Source: Candidatus Kuenenia stuttgartensis
Lineage (GTDB): Bacteria > Pseudomonadota > Alphaproteobacteria > SMXS01
Direction of reading: 5' to 3'
Assembly: GCA_943329845.2 (NCBI GenBank)
Contig: CALQFM020000015.1
Coordinates: 1 to 64,000 of the forward strand
DNA length: 64,000 nt
The position numbers and the translations under genes are program-made. How positions within the stretch are numbered: position 1 is the stretch's first letter; each line of letters starts with the position of its first letter. The notes under the pieces were generated by a model that was not told where the DNA came from, did not search any database, and worked only from the letters and a program-made list of their open reading frames with translations. This document shows, one piece after another, positions 46,711-56,802 of the stretch.

Positions 46711-48144
46711 TCATATCACCCCCCTGGACGATGGCGCGTCGTGCCATTCCGGGCCGGTTCCCGGCTGTGGTTCGGCTGGTTCCGCCGGTGGCGGCGCCCC
46801 CATGGCCGGCGCTGCGTCGGCCGGCGCCTCGGAAGGCGCGTTCGGCGTGTCGTCATCGGCTTCAAGCGGCTCCGGCGCTTCCCACTCCTCGTTCGGGAGC
46901 AGGGTATCGCGCGCGTTCGACTCGACGATCAGTCCCAGCGCCTGGGCGCCCGCCCGCGCACGCTCGGAAAGCTGGCCGGCAACCACCACGCCGCGCCACT
47001 TGATCTGCGGTGTCCGGTAGGCGGCGAGCGCCGCCGTCGTCCTGGCGAACCATTCGGTCCAGTGGATGCGGTCCGCGGGCATGGCCATGGCAAGGCCGCC
47101 GTCGCTGGTGACCATGGCCAGGTTGGCGTCCATCTCCTCGAACCGGACGATGGGATGAACCGTCGCGTGATAGGTGCGCATCATCTCCACCGACCGCTGC
47201 ATCAGCAACGCGGCCAGGTCGGAATCGACCAGGCTGGCGCGGCGGATCACAGCCTGCCGGTTCATCACGCCCTGCATGCTCTCGAGCGCCATGGTGATGA
47301 TCGTCTCGTGGCGCGGCGTGAAATAGTTGTTGTCCATGAAGGCGTCGATTTCCTTGCTGTCCGACCACATGGCCTTGAGCGCCTTGCGGTTGCGCATGCG
47401 CAGGTCCTCAGGCGTCATGTCGCGCAGGATCTGGTTCGCCTGCCACGTGTACTGGATGGCGCTGAGTGCCCTCCCCGCCATGGCGGGAAGCGAGACCGGG
47501 ATCATGGCGCCCTTGAAAGCCAGGCCGCCCGCGAAGCTGGCATAGGCGACGTCGTTGATCTCCTTCTGCAGGGTGACGTTCGCGGAATAGACGTCGATGC
47601 CCAGCTTAAACGCCACCTTGCGCTTCAGCGCCGAGTAGCCGAGCAGTTCGGCCGGATAGCGGTCTTCCTTGTCGCCCCGGCTGCCGGACGCCATCTCGCC
47701 CACCCGCTTGCCGAACTTCCAAAGGGCGACGGGCACGCCCTTGACCGTCTCGACCGGCGCCTCGATCAGCGCCTTGACGCCCTTGTAGGGGCTCTTGGCG
47801 GCCGATGCGAAGCCCGAGGCGAACGCCCTGGTGCTCCTGATCTTGCGCAACTGGGCGATGGCGCGGGTTTCGGCGACGTACTTTTCCAGCAGATCCTGGG
47901 TCACCACGTCGTAGCCGCCATAAATCGTCGACAGCATGTAGCGGTTCGAGAAGCCCTGCGCGGTGACCTCACCGATCACCTCGAACGCCTCGCCCTTCTG
48001 CAGTTCGGGCGGCAGCAATTGCGCCGCCGGAAACGTCACCGGCGGCTCGAAATCCTCGGCGCGAGCCCATCGGGATACCAAACCCAGCATTGGAAGGGCG
48101 GCCGCCGCCTTCAGCAATGTCCTGCGCTTCAATTCTGGCCTCAT
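46711..48144 (-). CDS. Exported hypothetical protein (possible Tat signal)
   Basis: N-terminus MRPELKRRTLLKAAAALPMLGLVSRWARA; 477-aa uninterrupted ORF. Confidence 0.6.
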   Translation of the reverse strand: MRPELKRRTLLKAAAALPMLGLVSRWARAEDFEPPVTFPAAQLLPPELQKGEAFEVIGEVTAQGFSNRYMLSTIYGGYDVVTQDLLEKYVAETRAIAQLRKIRSTRAFASGFASAAKSPYKGVKALIEAPVETVKGVPVALWKFGKRVGEMASGSRGDKEDRYPAELLGYSALKRKVAFKLGIDVYSANVTLQKEINDVAYASFAGGLAFKGAMIPVSLPAMAGRALSAIQYTWQANQILRDMTPEDLRMRNRKALKAMWSDSKEIDAFMDNNYFTPRHETIITMALESMQGVMNRQAVIRRASLVDSDLAALLMQRSVEMMRTYHATVHPIVRFEEMDANLAMVTSDGGLAMAMPADRIHWTEWFARTTAALAAYRTPQIKWRGVVVAGQLSERARAGAQALGLIVESNARDTLLPNEEWEAPEPLEADDDTPNAPSEAPADAAPAMGAPPPAEPAEPQPGTGPEWHDAPSSRGVI

Positions 48145-48175
48145 GGCCCTCCTTATAGGGATTGAGGATGGTCGA

Positions 48176-48209
48176 CGCCAAAAGAAACGGCGGGCCGAGG
48201 CCCACCGTT
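48176..48209 (-). terminator. Terminator downstream of pckA
   Basis: - strand AACGGTGGGCCTCGGCCCGCCGTTTCTTTTGG hairpin plus T-rich tract. Confidence 0.65.
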
Positions 48210-48234
48210 CCACAAGCCGGAAATGATTGGCGGA

Positions 48235-49863
<1,629 letters not shown>

Positions 49864-49991
49864 GACGAGTGGTGAGTGCGTCGAACGCCGTTTTCAAAGG
49901 TCCGCCCCAATTCGCGAATGGGTATAGTCACAGACGGGTTTGACTGGCAACGACAGAATTTACCGTATTGTGACACTGCCGCTCAAAGCCC

Positions 49992-50717
49992 TTATGACAT
50001 GGACGCAACACGTGCTCGCTTGACCAGATCGACCAGCGCCGCACGCGCCTCGTGAGATGACCCGACGAACGTGTCGAAAGTGAGACGCAGGCGTCTCGAT
50101 CCATCGGCGATATCAACGCCTTCGGGATCGATTCCGGTCATCCGCCAATCCCCGGGACCCGCGCCTTTCAACACAGTCGCATAGAGTGCGATGGCATCGG
50201 CGTGGTCCTCGTTCATATGCGAAACGATGCCGGCTTCCGCTTCGGCGAGAGGCACCCAGGCGGTTTCGGGCAGCAGCAATTCGCCGGCGTCGATCCAGGC
50301 GATTCGACCGAACCCGGCGATGAGATGCGCGCGTTCGACGGCGAAGCGCCACAGTCCGAAATCGGCAAAGCCGGCGTAGCGTTCCGCGCCGGAATGCTGC
50401 GCAACATACCGTGCCTTCAGCCTGGGATCGTCAGACGGCCGCAGCGCGCCGAGCAGCGTTAGCCGCGGGCCGTCGAGGCTGCCGCCGCTGCCGTCGACGA
50501 GCATGCTTGCGACGGGTGTTCGCCGCAGGTTCATGGTATGCTGCGCGAGATCGGAGATGAACACGACCGGCGCGCCGCCTCCATCGGCCGCGATCTCCAC
50601 CAGCGACACGTAGGGTGAACCGTCTTCCATCACCGTGCCCAGCGACGCGTGACGCGCAGCCCGAATCAGGAACCGTGCTGCAGTTGAGGCGTTAGAGGTA
50701 TCTGGTTCCGAAAGCAT
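49992..50717 (-). CDS. HugZ-like pyridoxamine 5'-phosphate oxidase family protein
   Basis: ARHASLGTVMEDGSPYVSLVEIAADGGGAPVVFISDLAQHTMNLR and C-terminal EAGIVSHMNEDHADAIALYA. Confidence 0.87.
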   Translation of the reverse strand: MLSEPDTSNASTAARFLIRAARHASLGTVMEDGSPYVSLVEIAADGGGAPVVFISDLAQHTMNLRRTPVASMLVDGSGGSLDGPRLTLLGALRPSDDPRLKARYVAQHSGAERYAGFADFGLWRFAVERAHLIAGFGRIAWIDAGELLLPETAWVPLAEAEAGIVSHMNEDHADAIALYATVLKGAGPGDWRMTGIDPEGVDIADGSRRLRLTFDTFVGSSHEARAALVDLVKRARVASMS

Positions 50718-50842
50718 GAAGGAGGTGCTGCCCTTATGTGGTCACGATTGATTGCGAAGGTTGCAAAAACGCGCATAACGTCAAGATACAAGGCACTCGG
50801 CAACTGGGCTGTCCGAGCCGTGGTTCGGACTGGGGAATAGCA

Positions 50843-51538
50843 ATGGCGACAATCGCACTGGTAGATGACGACCGCAATATCCTGACCTCCGTCGGCATGG
50901 CGCTGGAGGCGGAAGGGCTTGCGGTGCGTACCTATTCGGACGGCACCACGGCGCTCGCCGCGCTGACCGCCCAACCGGCGGACCTGGCCGTGCTGGACGT
51001 CAAGATGCCGCGCATTGATGGCATGGAACTGCTGCAGAAGCTGCGCCGCGTCACCGACATGCCGGTGATCTTCCTCACCTCCAAGGACGAGGAAATCGAC
51101 GAGGTGCTGGGCCTGAAGCTCGGCGCCGACGACTATATCCGCAAGCCGTTCTCGCAGCGGCTGCTGATCGAGCGCATCCGCGCCATCCTGCGCCGCGCCG
51201 AAGGCCGCGCCGCTGCTCCCAGCAGCGACAAGGTCATGGTGCGCGGCAAGCTGGTGATGGATCCGGGCCGCCATAGCTGTACCTGGGACGACCAGCCGGT
51301 CACCCTTACCGTCACCGAGTTCCTCATCCTGCAGGCCCTGGCGACCCGGCCGGGTCACGTCAAGACGCGGGACCAGTTGATGGACGCCGCCTATGACGAC
51401 CAGGTCTATGTGGACGACCGCACCATCGACAGCCACATCAAGCGGCTTCGCAAGAAGTTCCGCGAGATCGACGACAACTTCTCGGGCATCGAGACGCTAT
51501 ACGGCATCGGCTACCGCTACGCCGAGGAAAAGACCTGA
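50843..51538 (+). CDS. chvI: Two-component response regulator ChvI
   Basis: [26 protein letters not shown]; OmpR-type C-terminal DNA-binding domain; upstream of chvG/hprK. Confidence 0.9.
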   Translation: MATIALVDDDRNILTSVGMALEAEGLAVRTYSDGTTALAALTAQPADLAVLDVKMPRIDGMELLQKLRRVTDMPVIFLTSKDEEIDEVLGLKLGADDYIRKPFSQRLLIERIRAILRRAEGRAAAPSSDKVMVRGKLVMDPGRHSCTWDDQPVTLTVTEFLILQALATRPGHVKTRDQLMDAAYDDQVYVDDRTIDSHIKRLRKKFREIDDNFSGIETLYGIGYRYAEEKT

Positions 51539-51562
51539 GCATAGCGGCCGCGGAGCCGGGCG

Positions 51563-53293
51563 GTGAAACTCCGCAATTTCATCAAGACAAGCGGGAGCCG
51601 TCCAGCGGCTCCCGCGTCGACCTATACCAGGCTCCCCTTCTCCGGCCTGACCGGCCGCATCCTGATCCTCAACGTCATCGGCCTCGCCGTCCTGGTCGGC
51701 GGCATCCTCTATGTCGACCAGTACCGCACCGGCCTGATCGAGACCCGTCTGACGGCGCTGCGCAGCCAGGCTGAGATGCTGGCCGGCGCGCTGGCCGAGA
51801 CAGTCGACAGCGAGACCGAAACCGGCGCGCTCGAAAAGGAGCGCGCCGCCTCGCTGTTGCGGCGGCTTTCCGCCGATCGGGCCGACCGGGTGCGGCTGTT
51901 CGAGACCGACGGCACGCTCTCCCTCGATACCCGCAAGCTCAACCCGTCGACCCAGGTGGTCACCATACCGCTGCCGCCGCCCGGCCAGCGCGAACAGATC
52001 AGCATGCTGCAGGCGCTATGGGAGAAGTTCCGCGCCTTCTCGATCCGCGCCATGTCGTCGGACCCGAAGTACCCGCTCTACGAGGAGCGCTACGACCAGA
52101 CGGCCGCGGACTATCCGGAGGTGCTGAAGGCGCTGACCGGCGAGCCGGACCAGATGGTGCGGATCAAGCCGGACCGTTCGCTGGTGCTGACCGTGGCGAT
52201 GCCCGTCGAACATTTCCGCCATGTGCTGGGCTCGCTCCTGGTGTCGGTCGAAACCAGCGAGATCGAGGAAGTGGTGCGCCAGGAACGGCTGGCGATCCTG
52301 GAGATATTCCTGGTCGCGCTGTCGGTCACCATGTTGCTGTCGTTCCTGCTCGCAGGCACCATCGCCCGGCCCGTACAGCGCCTGGCCGCGTTCGCTCACA
52401 CGGTCCGGCAGGGCCGCGGACGGCAGGCGATCGTGCCCGATTTCTCCAGGCGCCGAGACGAGGTAGGCGACCTGTCCCGGGCGCTGCGCGACATGACCCA
52501 GGCGCTTTACCGGCGCATCGACACCATCGAGGGCTTCGCCGCCGATGTTGCTCATGAGGTCAAGAACCCGCTGACCTCGCTGCGCAGCGCCGTCGAGACG
52601 ATGGAACGGACGCAGAATCCGGATCACAAGACCAAGCTGATGCACATCATCAAGCATGACATCGACCGGCTGACCCGGCTGATCAGCGACATCTCCAATG
52701 CCTCCCGCCTCGACGCCGAATTGCTGCGCGCCGACATGCAGGAAATCGACGTACCGTCGATGATGCGCGAGATCATCGGCATCTACGCAACGCATGATGA
52801 AAAGGCCATGACCGGAAGGGCCATCCGGCGCCAGCGCATCGTGTTGGATGTGGAAGGCTATAACCTGGTGGTGTATGGAATCGAGAGCCACCTCGGACAG
52901 GTAATGCGCAACCTCATCGACAATGCCATCTCGTTCAGCCCGCCGGGCGGCGTCATCACCATCAAGGTGCGCCGCAATCGCGACACGCTGTTCATCGACG
53001 TCGAGGACGAGGGCCCCGGCATTCCCGACGAACGGTTCGAAGAGATCTTCGAGCGCTTCTATTCCGAGCGGCCGGAGGAAGAGGGCTTCGGCAGCCATTC
53101 GGGCCTGGGCCTGAACATCTCGCGGCAGATCATCGCGGTGCATGACGGCTCGATCCGGGCCGAGAACCGGTACAGCCCGGAGGGTCCGATCGGCCCGCCC
53201 ATGGGCGCCCGGTTCACCATCACCCTGCCGGCAGTCGGGGTGCAGCAGAAGAGCCCCAGGCCGTCCGACCGGACATCGACAGAGATCGCATGA
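51563..53293 (+). CDS. chvG: Sensor histidine kinase ChvG/ExoS
   Basis: Two TMs, HAMP, H-box FAADVAHEVKNPLTSLRSAVETM, ATPase domain; follows chvI. Confidence 0.9.
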   Translation: MKLRNFIKTSGSRPAAPASTYTRLPFSGLTGRILILNVIGLAVLVGGILYVDQYRTGLIETRLTALRSQAEMLAGALAETVDSETETGALEKERAASLLRRLSADRADRVRLFETDGTLSLDTRKLNPSTQVVTIPLPPPGQREQISMLQALWEKFRAFSIRAMSSDPKYPLYEERYDQTAADYPEVLKALTGEPDQMVRIKPDRSLVLTVAMPVEHFRHVLGSLLVSVETSEIEEVVRQERLAILEIFLVALSVTMLLSFLLAGTIARPVQRLAAFAHTVRQGRGRQAIVPDFSRRRDEVGDLSRALRDMTQALYRRIDTIEGFAADVAHEVKNPLTSLRSAVETMERTQNPDHKTKLMHIIKHDIDRLTRLISDISNASRLDAELLRADMQEIDVPSMMREIIGIYATHDEKAMTGRAIRRQRIVLDVEGYNLVVYGIESHLGQVMRNLIDNAISFSPPGGVITIKVRRNRDTLFIDVEDEGPGIPDERFEEIFERFYSERPEEEGFGSHSGLGLNISRQIIAVHDGSIRAENRYSPEGPIGPPMGARFTITLPAVGVQQKSPRPSDRTSTEIA

Positions 53294-53721
53294 CCACCAT
53301 CCACGCCACCTGCGTCGACATCGACGGCTTGGGCGTGCTGTTGCGCGGGCCGTCGGGTTCCGGCAAGTCGGACCTGGCGCTGCGCCTGATCGACGCCGGC
53401 GCCCAGCTGGTCAGCGACGACTACACCGTGCTTGAGGTCCGCAGCGGGCGCCTGATCGGGACCGCACCGCAAAGTATCAAGGGCATGCTGGAGGTGCGCG
53501 GCGTCGGCATCCTGCCCATGCCGATCAAGGCCCGGTCGGTGATCGCCATGGTGGCCGACATGGTCACCGACGGCGAGATCGAACGCCTGCCCGACCCGGA
53601 CGCCGCCGTGATCGACGGCGTCGTCGTGCCCAGGATCCAGGTCGCGCCGTTCGAGGTGTCGGCGGCCGCCAAGGTACGCCTCGCCGCGAAAAAGCACGCC
53701 CCGCAGGACGACACGGCATGA
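53290..53721 (+). CDS. hprK: HPr kinase/phosphorylase (short alphaproteobacterial form)
   Basis: GPSGSGKSDLALRLIDAGAQLVSDDYTVLE; EVRGVGILPM signature. Confidence 0.93.
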   Translation: MTTIHATCVDIDGLGVLLRGPSGSGKSDLALRLIDAGAQLVSDDYTVLEVRSGRLIGTAPQSIKGMLEVRGVGILPMPIKARSVIAMVADMVTDGEIERLPDPDAAVIDGVVVPRIQVAPFEVSAAAKVRLAAKKHAPQDDTA

Positions 53722-54644
53722 GCGCTCAGCCGGCACGCACCAGGATCGTCCTGGTTACCGGATTGTCGGGCGCCGGCCGCAGTTCGGCGCTCAAGGCGCT
53801 CGAGGATCTGGGCTACGAGGCCGTGGACAACGTGCCGTTCTCGCTGGTGCCCAATCTGGTCCAGCCCGCCGGCGACGATTCGGCCGACGAATCCATGGGC
53901 GCGGTGGCCGTCGGCATCGACTGCCGCACCCGCGCCTTCAGCGCCAACCGATTCGAGCGCCTGATGGCGACGCTACGCGCCCGCGACGACCTCGAGGCCA
54001 CGCTGATCTTCCTCGATGCCGGAGATCCGGTGCTGACCCGCCGCTTCACCGAAACCCGGCGACGTCATCCCATGGCCATGGACCGGCCCGTGCAGGACGG
54101 CATCGACCAGGAGCGCGCCCTGGTGGGACCGGTCCGCCAGTTCGCCGACGTGCTGATCGATACCTCGGACCTCACGGGTCACGACTTGCGCCGGCTCATC
54201 CGCAAGCAGTTCGATCTGGCGACGCCGCACGGGATCGCCATCACCGTGACGTCGTTCTCGTTCCCGCGCGGACTGCCGCGCGATGCCGACACGGTGTTCG
54301 ACGTCCGCTTCCTGCGCAATCCGCATTACGTGCCCGAACTGAAGGCGCTGACCGGGCGCGACGCCGGAGTCGCGGACTACATTCGCCAGGATCCCGAATT
54401 CGAGGGCTTCTTCGCCAGGATGAGCGACCTCGTTCTGAGTCTGCTGCCAAGCTATGGCCGCGAGGGAAAAGCCTACCTGACAATTGCGTTTGGCTGCACT
54501 GGAGGAAGGCACAGATCTGTCTTCCTCGCCGAATGCCTCAGCAGCCTATTGCGCGACCGGGGCTTCGGCGTTACCACCGTGCACCGCGACGCCGATGTGG
54601 AGTTCTCGGCATCGCCGGCGTCTGGTCGTCAGGATAGCGATTAA
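53718..54644 (+). CDS. rapZ: RNase adapter RapZ
   Basis: VTGLSGAGRSSALKALEDLGYEAVDNVP; FDVRFLRNPHYVPELKALTGRD; IAFGCTGGRHRSV. Confidence 0.95.
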   Translation: MSAQPARTRIVLVTGLSGAGRSSALKALEDLGYEAVDNVPFSLVPNLVQPAGDDSADESMGAVAVGIDCRTRAFSANRFERLMATLRARDDLEATLIFLDAGDPVLTRRFTETRRRHPMAMDRPVQDGIDQERALVGPVRQFADVLIDTSDLTGHDLRRLIRKQFDLATPHGIAITVTSFSFPRGLPRDADTVFDVRFLRNPHYVPELKALTGRDAGVADYIRQDPEFEGFFARMSDLVLSLLPSYGREGKAYLTIAFGCTGGRHRSVFLAECLSSLLRDRGFGVTTVHRDADVEFSASPASGRQDSD

Positions 54645-55049
54645 ATGATCGGGTTGGTTCTGGTTACCCATGGCCGTCTGGCCGAGGAATTCGTCGCCGC
54701 CATGGAGCATGTGGTGGGGCCGCAGCGACAGGTCCAGGCGATCTCCATCGGCCCCGAGGACGATATGGAGCGCCGCCGCAAGGACATCCTTGACGCCGTC
54801 GCGTCGGTGGATTCCGGCAAGGGCGTCGTCCTGCTTACCGACATGTTCGGCGGCACGCCGTCCAATCTCGCCATTTCGATCATGGACAAGGCCAAGGTCG
54901 AAGTCATCGCGGGCATCAATCTGCCCATGCTGATCAAGCTCGCGAGCGTCCGCGTTTCGAGTTCGCTGGAAGACGCTGTTGCGTCGGCCCAGGAATCCGG
55001 GCGAAAATATATCAACGTGGCCTCCAAGTTGTTGACGGGTAAGGACTGA
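54645..55049 (+). CDS. PTS EIIA (mannose-family) component
   Basis: MIGLVLVTHGRLAEEFVAAMEHVVG; GKGVVLLTDMFGGTPSNLAIS. Confidence 0.93.
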   Translation: MIGLVLVTHGRLAEEFVAAMEHVVGPQRQVQAISIGPEDDMERRRKDILDAVASVDSGKGVVLLTDMFGGTPSNLAISIMDKAKVEVIAGINLPMLIKLASVRVSSSLEDAVASAQESGRKYINVASKLLTGKD

Positions 55050-55334
55050 GTGGCGGGGGAACCTCCTCACAAGACCGTAATGATCACCAACCGCCGCGGG
55101 CTGCATGCTCGCGCGTCGGCGAAGTTCGTCAATCTGGCGGCCCAGTTCGACGCCACCGTCCACGTCACCGGACCCAATGACGGCGAGAAAGTCGTCGGCA
55201 CATCCATCATGGGATTGATGATGCTGGCCGCCGGCCCGGGCTCGAGCATCAGCATCGAAGCCAGCGGCCCACAGGCTGCAGAAGCCGTCAACGCCTTGGC
55301 AACATTGGTGGAATCCAAGTTCGACGAGGACTGA
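55050..55334 (+). CDS. Phosphocarrier protein HPr
   Basis: ITNRRGLHARASAKFVNLAAQF; GTSIMGLMMLAAGPGSSISIEASG; GTG start. Confidence 0.93.
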   Translation: MAGEPPHKTVMITNRRGLHARASAKFVNLAAQFDATVHVTGPNDGEKVVGTSIMGLMMLAAGPGSSISIEASGPQAAEAVNALATLVESKFDED

Positions 55335-55362
55335 GAGCCGCGTCGAATTTGAGATAGAAATA

Positions 55363-55380
55363 TATAAAGATATCTTTATA
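55363..55380. promoter_or_regulatory. Candidate SahR-type operator upstream of ahcY
   Basis: Perfect 18-bp AT-rich palindrome TATAAAGATATCTTTATA in a GC-rich genome, 60 nt before the ahcY start. Confidence 0.65.
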
Positions 55381-55439
55381 CTTACCCCCGCGCTGGACCC
55401 GGTCCGGTGCGCTCCCCGTGGTATGATGGCAGGACACCG

Positions 55440-56735
55440 ATGAACGCGTTTTCCGATTTCAAAGTAGCCGATATGTCGCTGGCGCCCTGGGGCCGCCGGG
55501 AAATCACCATCGCCGAGACCGAGATGCCGGGCCTGATGGCGCTGCGCAAGGAATACGGTGCCAGCCAGCCGCTGGCCGGTGCGCGGATCGCCGGCTGCCT
55601 GCACATGACCATCCAGACCGCCGTGCTGATCGAGACGCTGACGGCGCTGGGCGCCGAGATTCGCTGGAGCTCGTGCAATATCTTCTCGACCCAGGACCAG
55701 GCCGCCGCCGCCATTGCCGCCACGGGCGTGCCGGTTTTCGCCTGGAAGGGCCTGACCGAGCCCGAGTTCGACTGGTGCATCGAGCAGACCATCCTGGGCC
55801 CGGACGGCTGGCGCCCGAACATGATCCTGGATGACGGCGGCGACCTGACGGCGATGATGATGAACCGGTTCCCCGAGCTGATGCTCGAGGTCCGCGGCAT
55901 CTCGGAAGAGACCACCACGGGCGTGCTGCGCCTCTACCAGATCGAGAAGCAGGGCGGCCTTCCCGTTCCCTGCATCAACGTCAACGACTCCGTCACCAAG
56001 TCCAAGTTCGACAACCTCTATGGCTGCCGCGAGAGCCTGATCGACGGCATCAAGCGCGCCACCGACGTCATGCTGGCCGGCAAGGTCGCCGTGGTCGCCG
56101 GCTATGGCGACGTCGGCAAGGGCTGCGCCGCCAGCCTGCGCGGCCAAGGCGCCCGCGTGCTGGTTACCGAGATCGACCCGATCTGCGCGCTGCAGGCGGC
56201 GATGGAAGGCTACCAGGTCGTGACCATGGACGAGGCCGCCTCGTTCGGCGACATCTTCGTCACCGCCACCGGCAATATCGACATCATCACGCTCGACCAC
56301 ATGCACGAGATGAAGGACCGGGCGATCGTCTGCAACATCGGCCACTTCGACAGCGAGATCCAGGTCGCGCGCCTGCACAACTACTCGTGGCACGAGGTGA
56401 AGCCGCAGGTCGACGAGATCGAGTTCCCCAACGGCAAGCGCATCATCCTGCTGGCCAAGGGCCGGCTGGTGAACCTGGGCTGCGCCACCGGCCACCCCAG
56501 CTTCGTCATGAGCACCTCGTTCACCAACCAGGTGATCGCCCAGATCGAGCTGTGGCAGAACCACGAGAACTACGAGAAGAAGGTCTACGTCCTGCCCAAG
56601 CACCTGGACGAGAAGGTCGCCCGCCTGCACCTGGCACGCCTGAACGCCAAGCTCACCGTGCTGAAGGAAGATCAGGCGTCCTATATCGGCGTGACGCCAC
56701 AGGGCCCCTACAAGGCGGACCATTACCGCTACTGA
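55440..56735 (+). CDS. ahcY: Adenosylhomocysteinase
   Basis: [57 protein letters not shown], terminal YKADHYRY. Confidence 0.97.
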   Translation: MNAFSDFKVADMSLAPWGRREITIAETEMPGLMALRKEYGASQPLAGARIAGCLHMTIQTAVLIETLTALGAEIRWSSCNIFSTQDQAAAAIAATGVPVFAWKGLTEPEFDWCIEQTILGPDGWRPNMILDDGGDLTAMMMNRFPELMLEVRGISEETTTGVLRLYQIEKQGGLPVPCINVNDSVTKSKFDNLYGCRESLIDGIKRATDVMLAGKVAVVAGYGDVGKGCAASLRGQGARVLVTEIDPICALQAAMEGYQVVTMDEAASFGDIFVTATGNIDIITLDHMHEMKDRAIVCNIGHFDSEIQVARLHNYSWHEVKPQVDEIEFPNGKRIILLAKGRLVNLGCATGHPSFVMSTSFTNQVIAQIELWQNHENYEKKVYVLPKHLDEKVARLHLARLNAKLTVLKEDQASYIGVTPQGPYKADHYRY

Positions 56736-56760
56736 GTTTTCCGGCATCCCGGAACGGCAG

Positions 56761-56784
56761 CCCCCGCCTCGCGCGGGGGTTTTC
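56761..56784 (+). terminator. Rho-independent terminator of ahcY
   Basis: cccccgc-ctcgc-gcggggg-ttttcg. Confidence 0.85.
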
Positions 56785-56802
56785 GTTACTGCGTAGCCAC
56801 TG

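Noticed and set aside
53290-53721. HprK only 143 aa, possible truncated pseudogene
   Set aside because: Short HprK lacking the N-terminal domain is normal in Alphaproteobacteria, and the operon context is conserved.
54546-56747. 733-aa - strand ORF
   Set aside because: Antisense to rapZ end, EIIA, HPr and ahcY, all of which are strongly supported.
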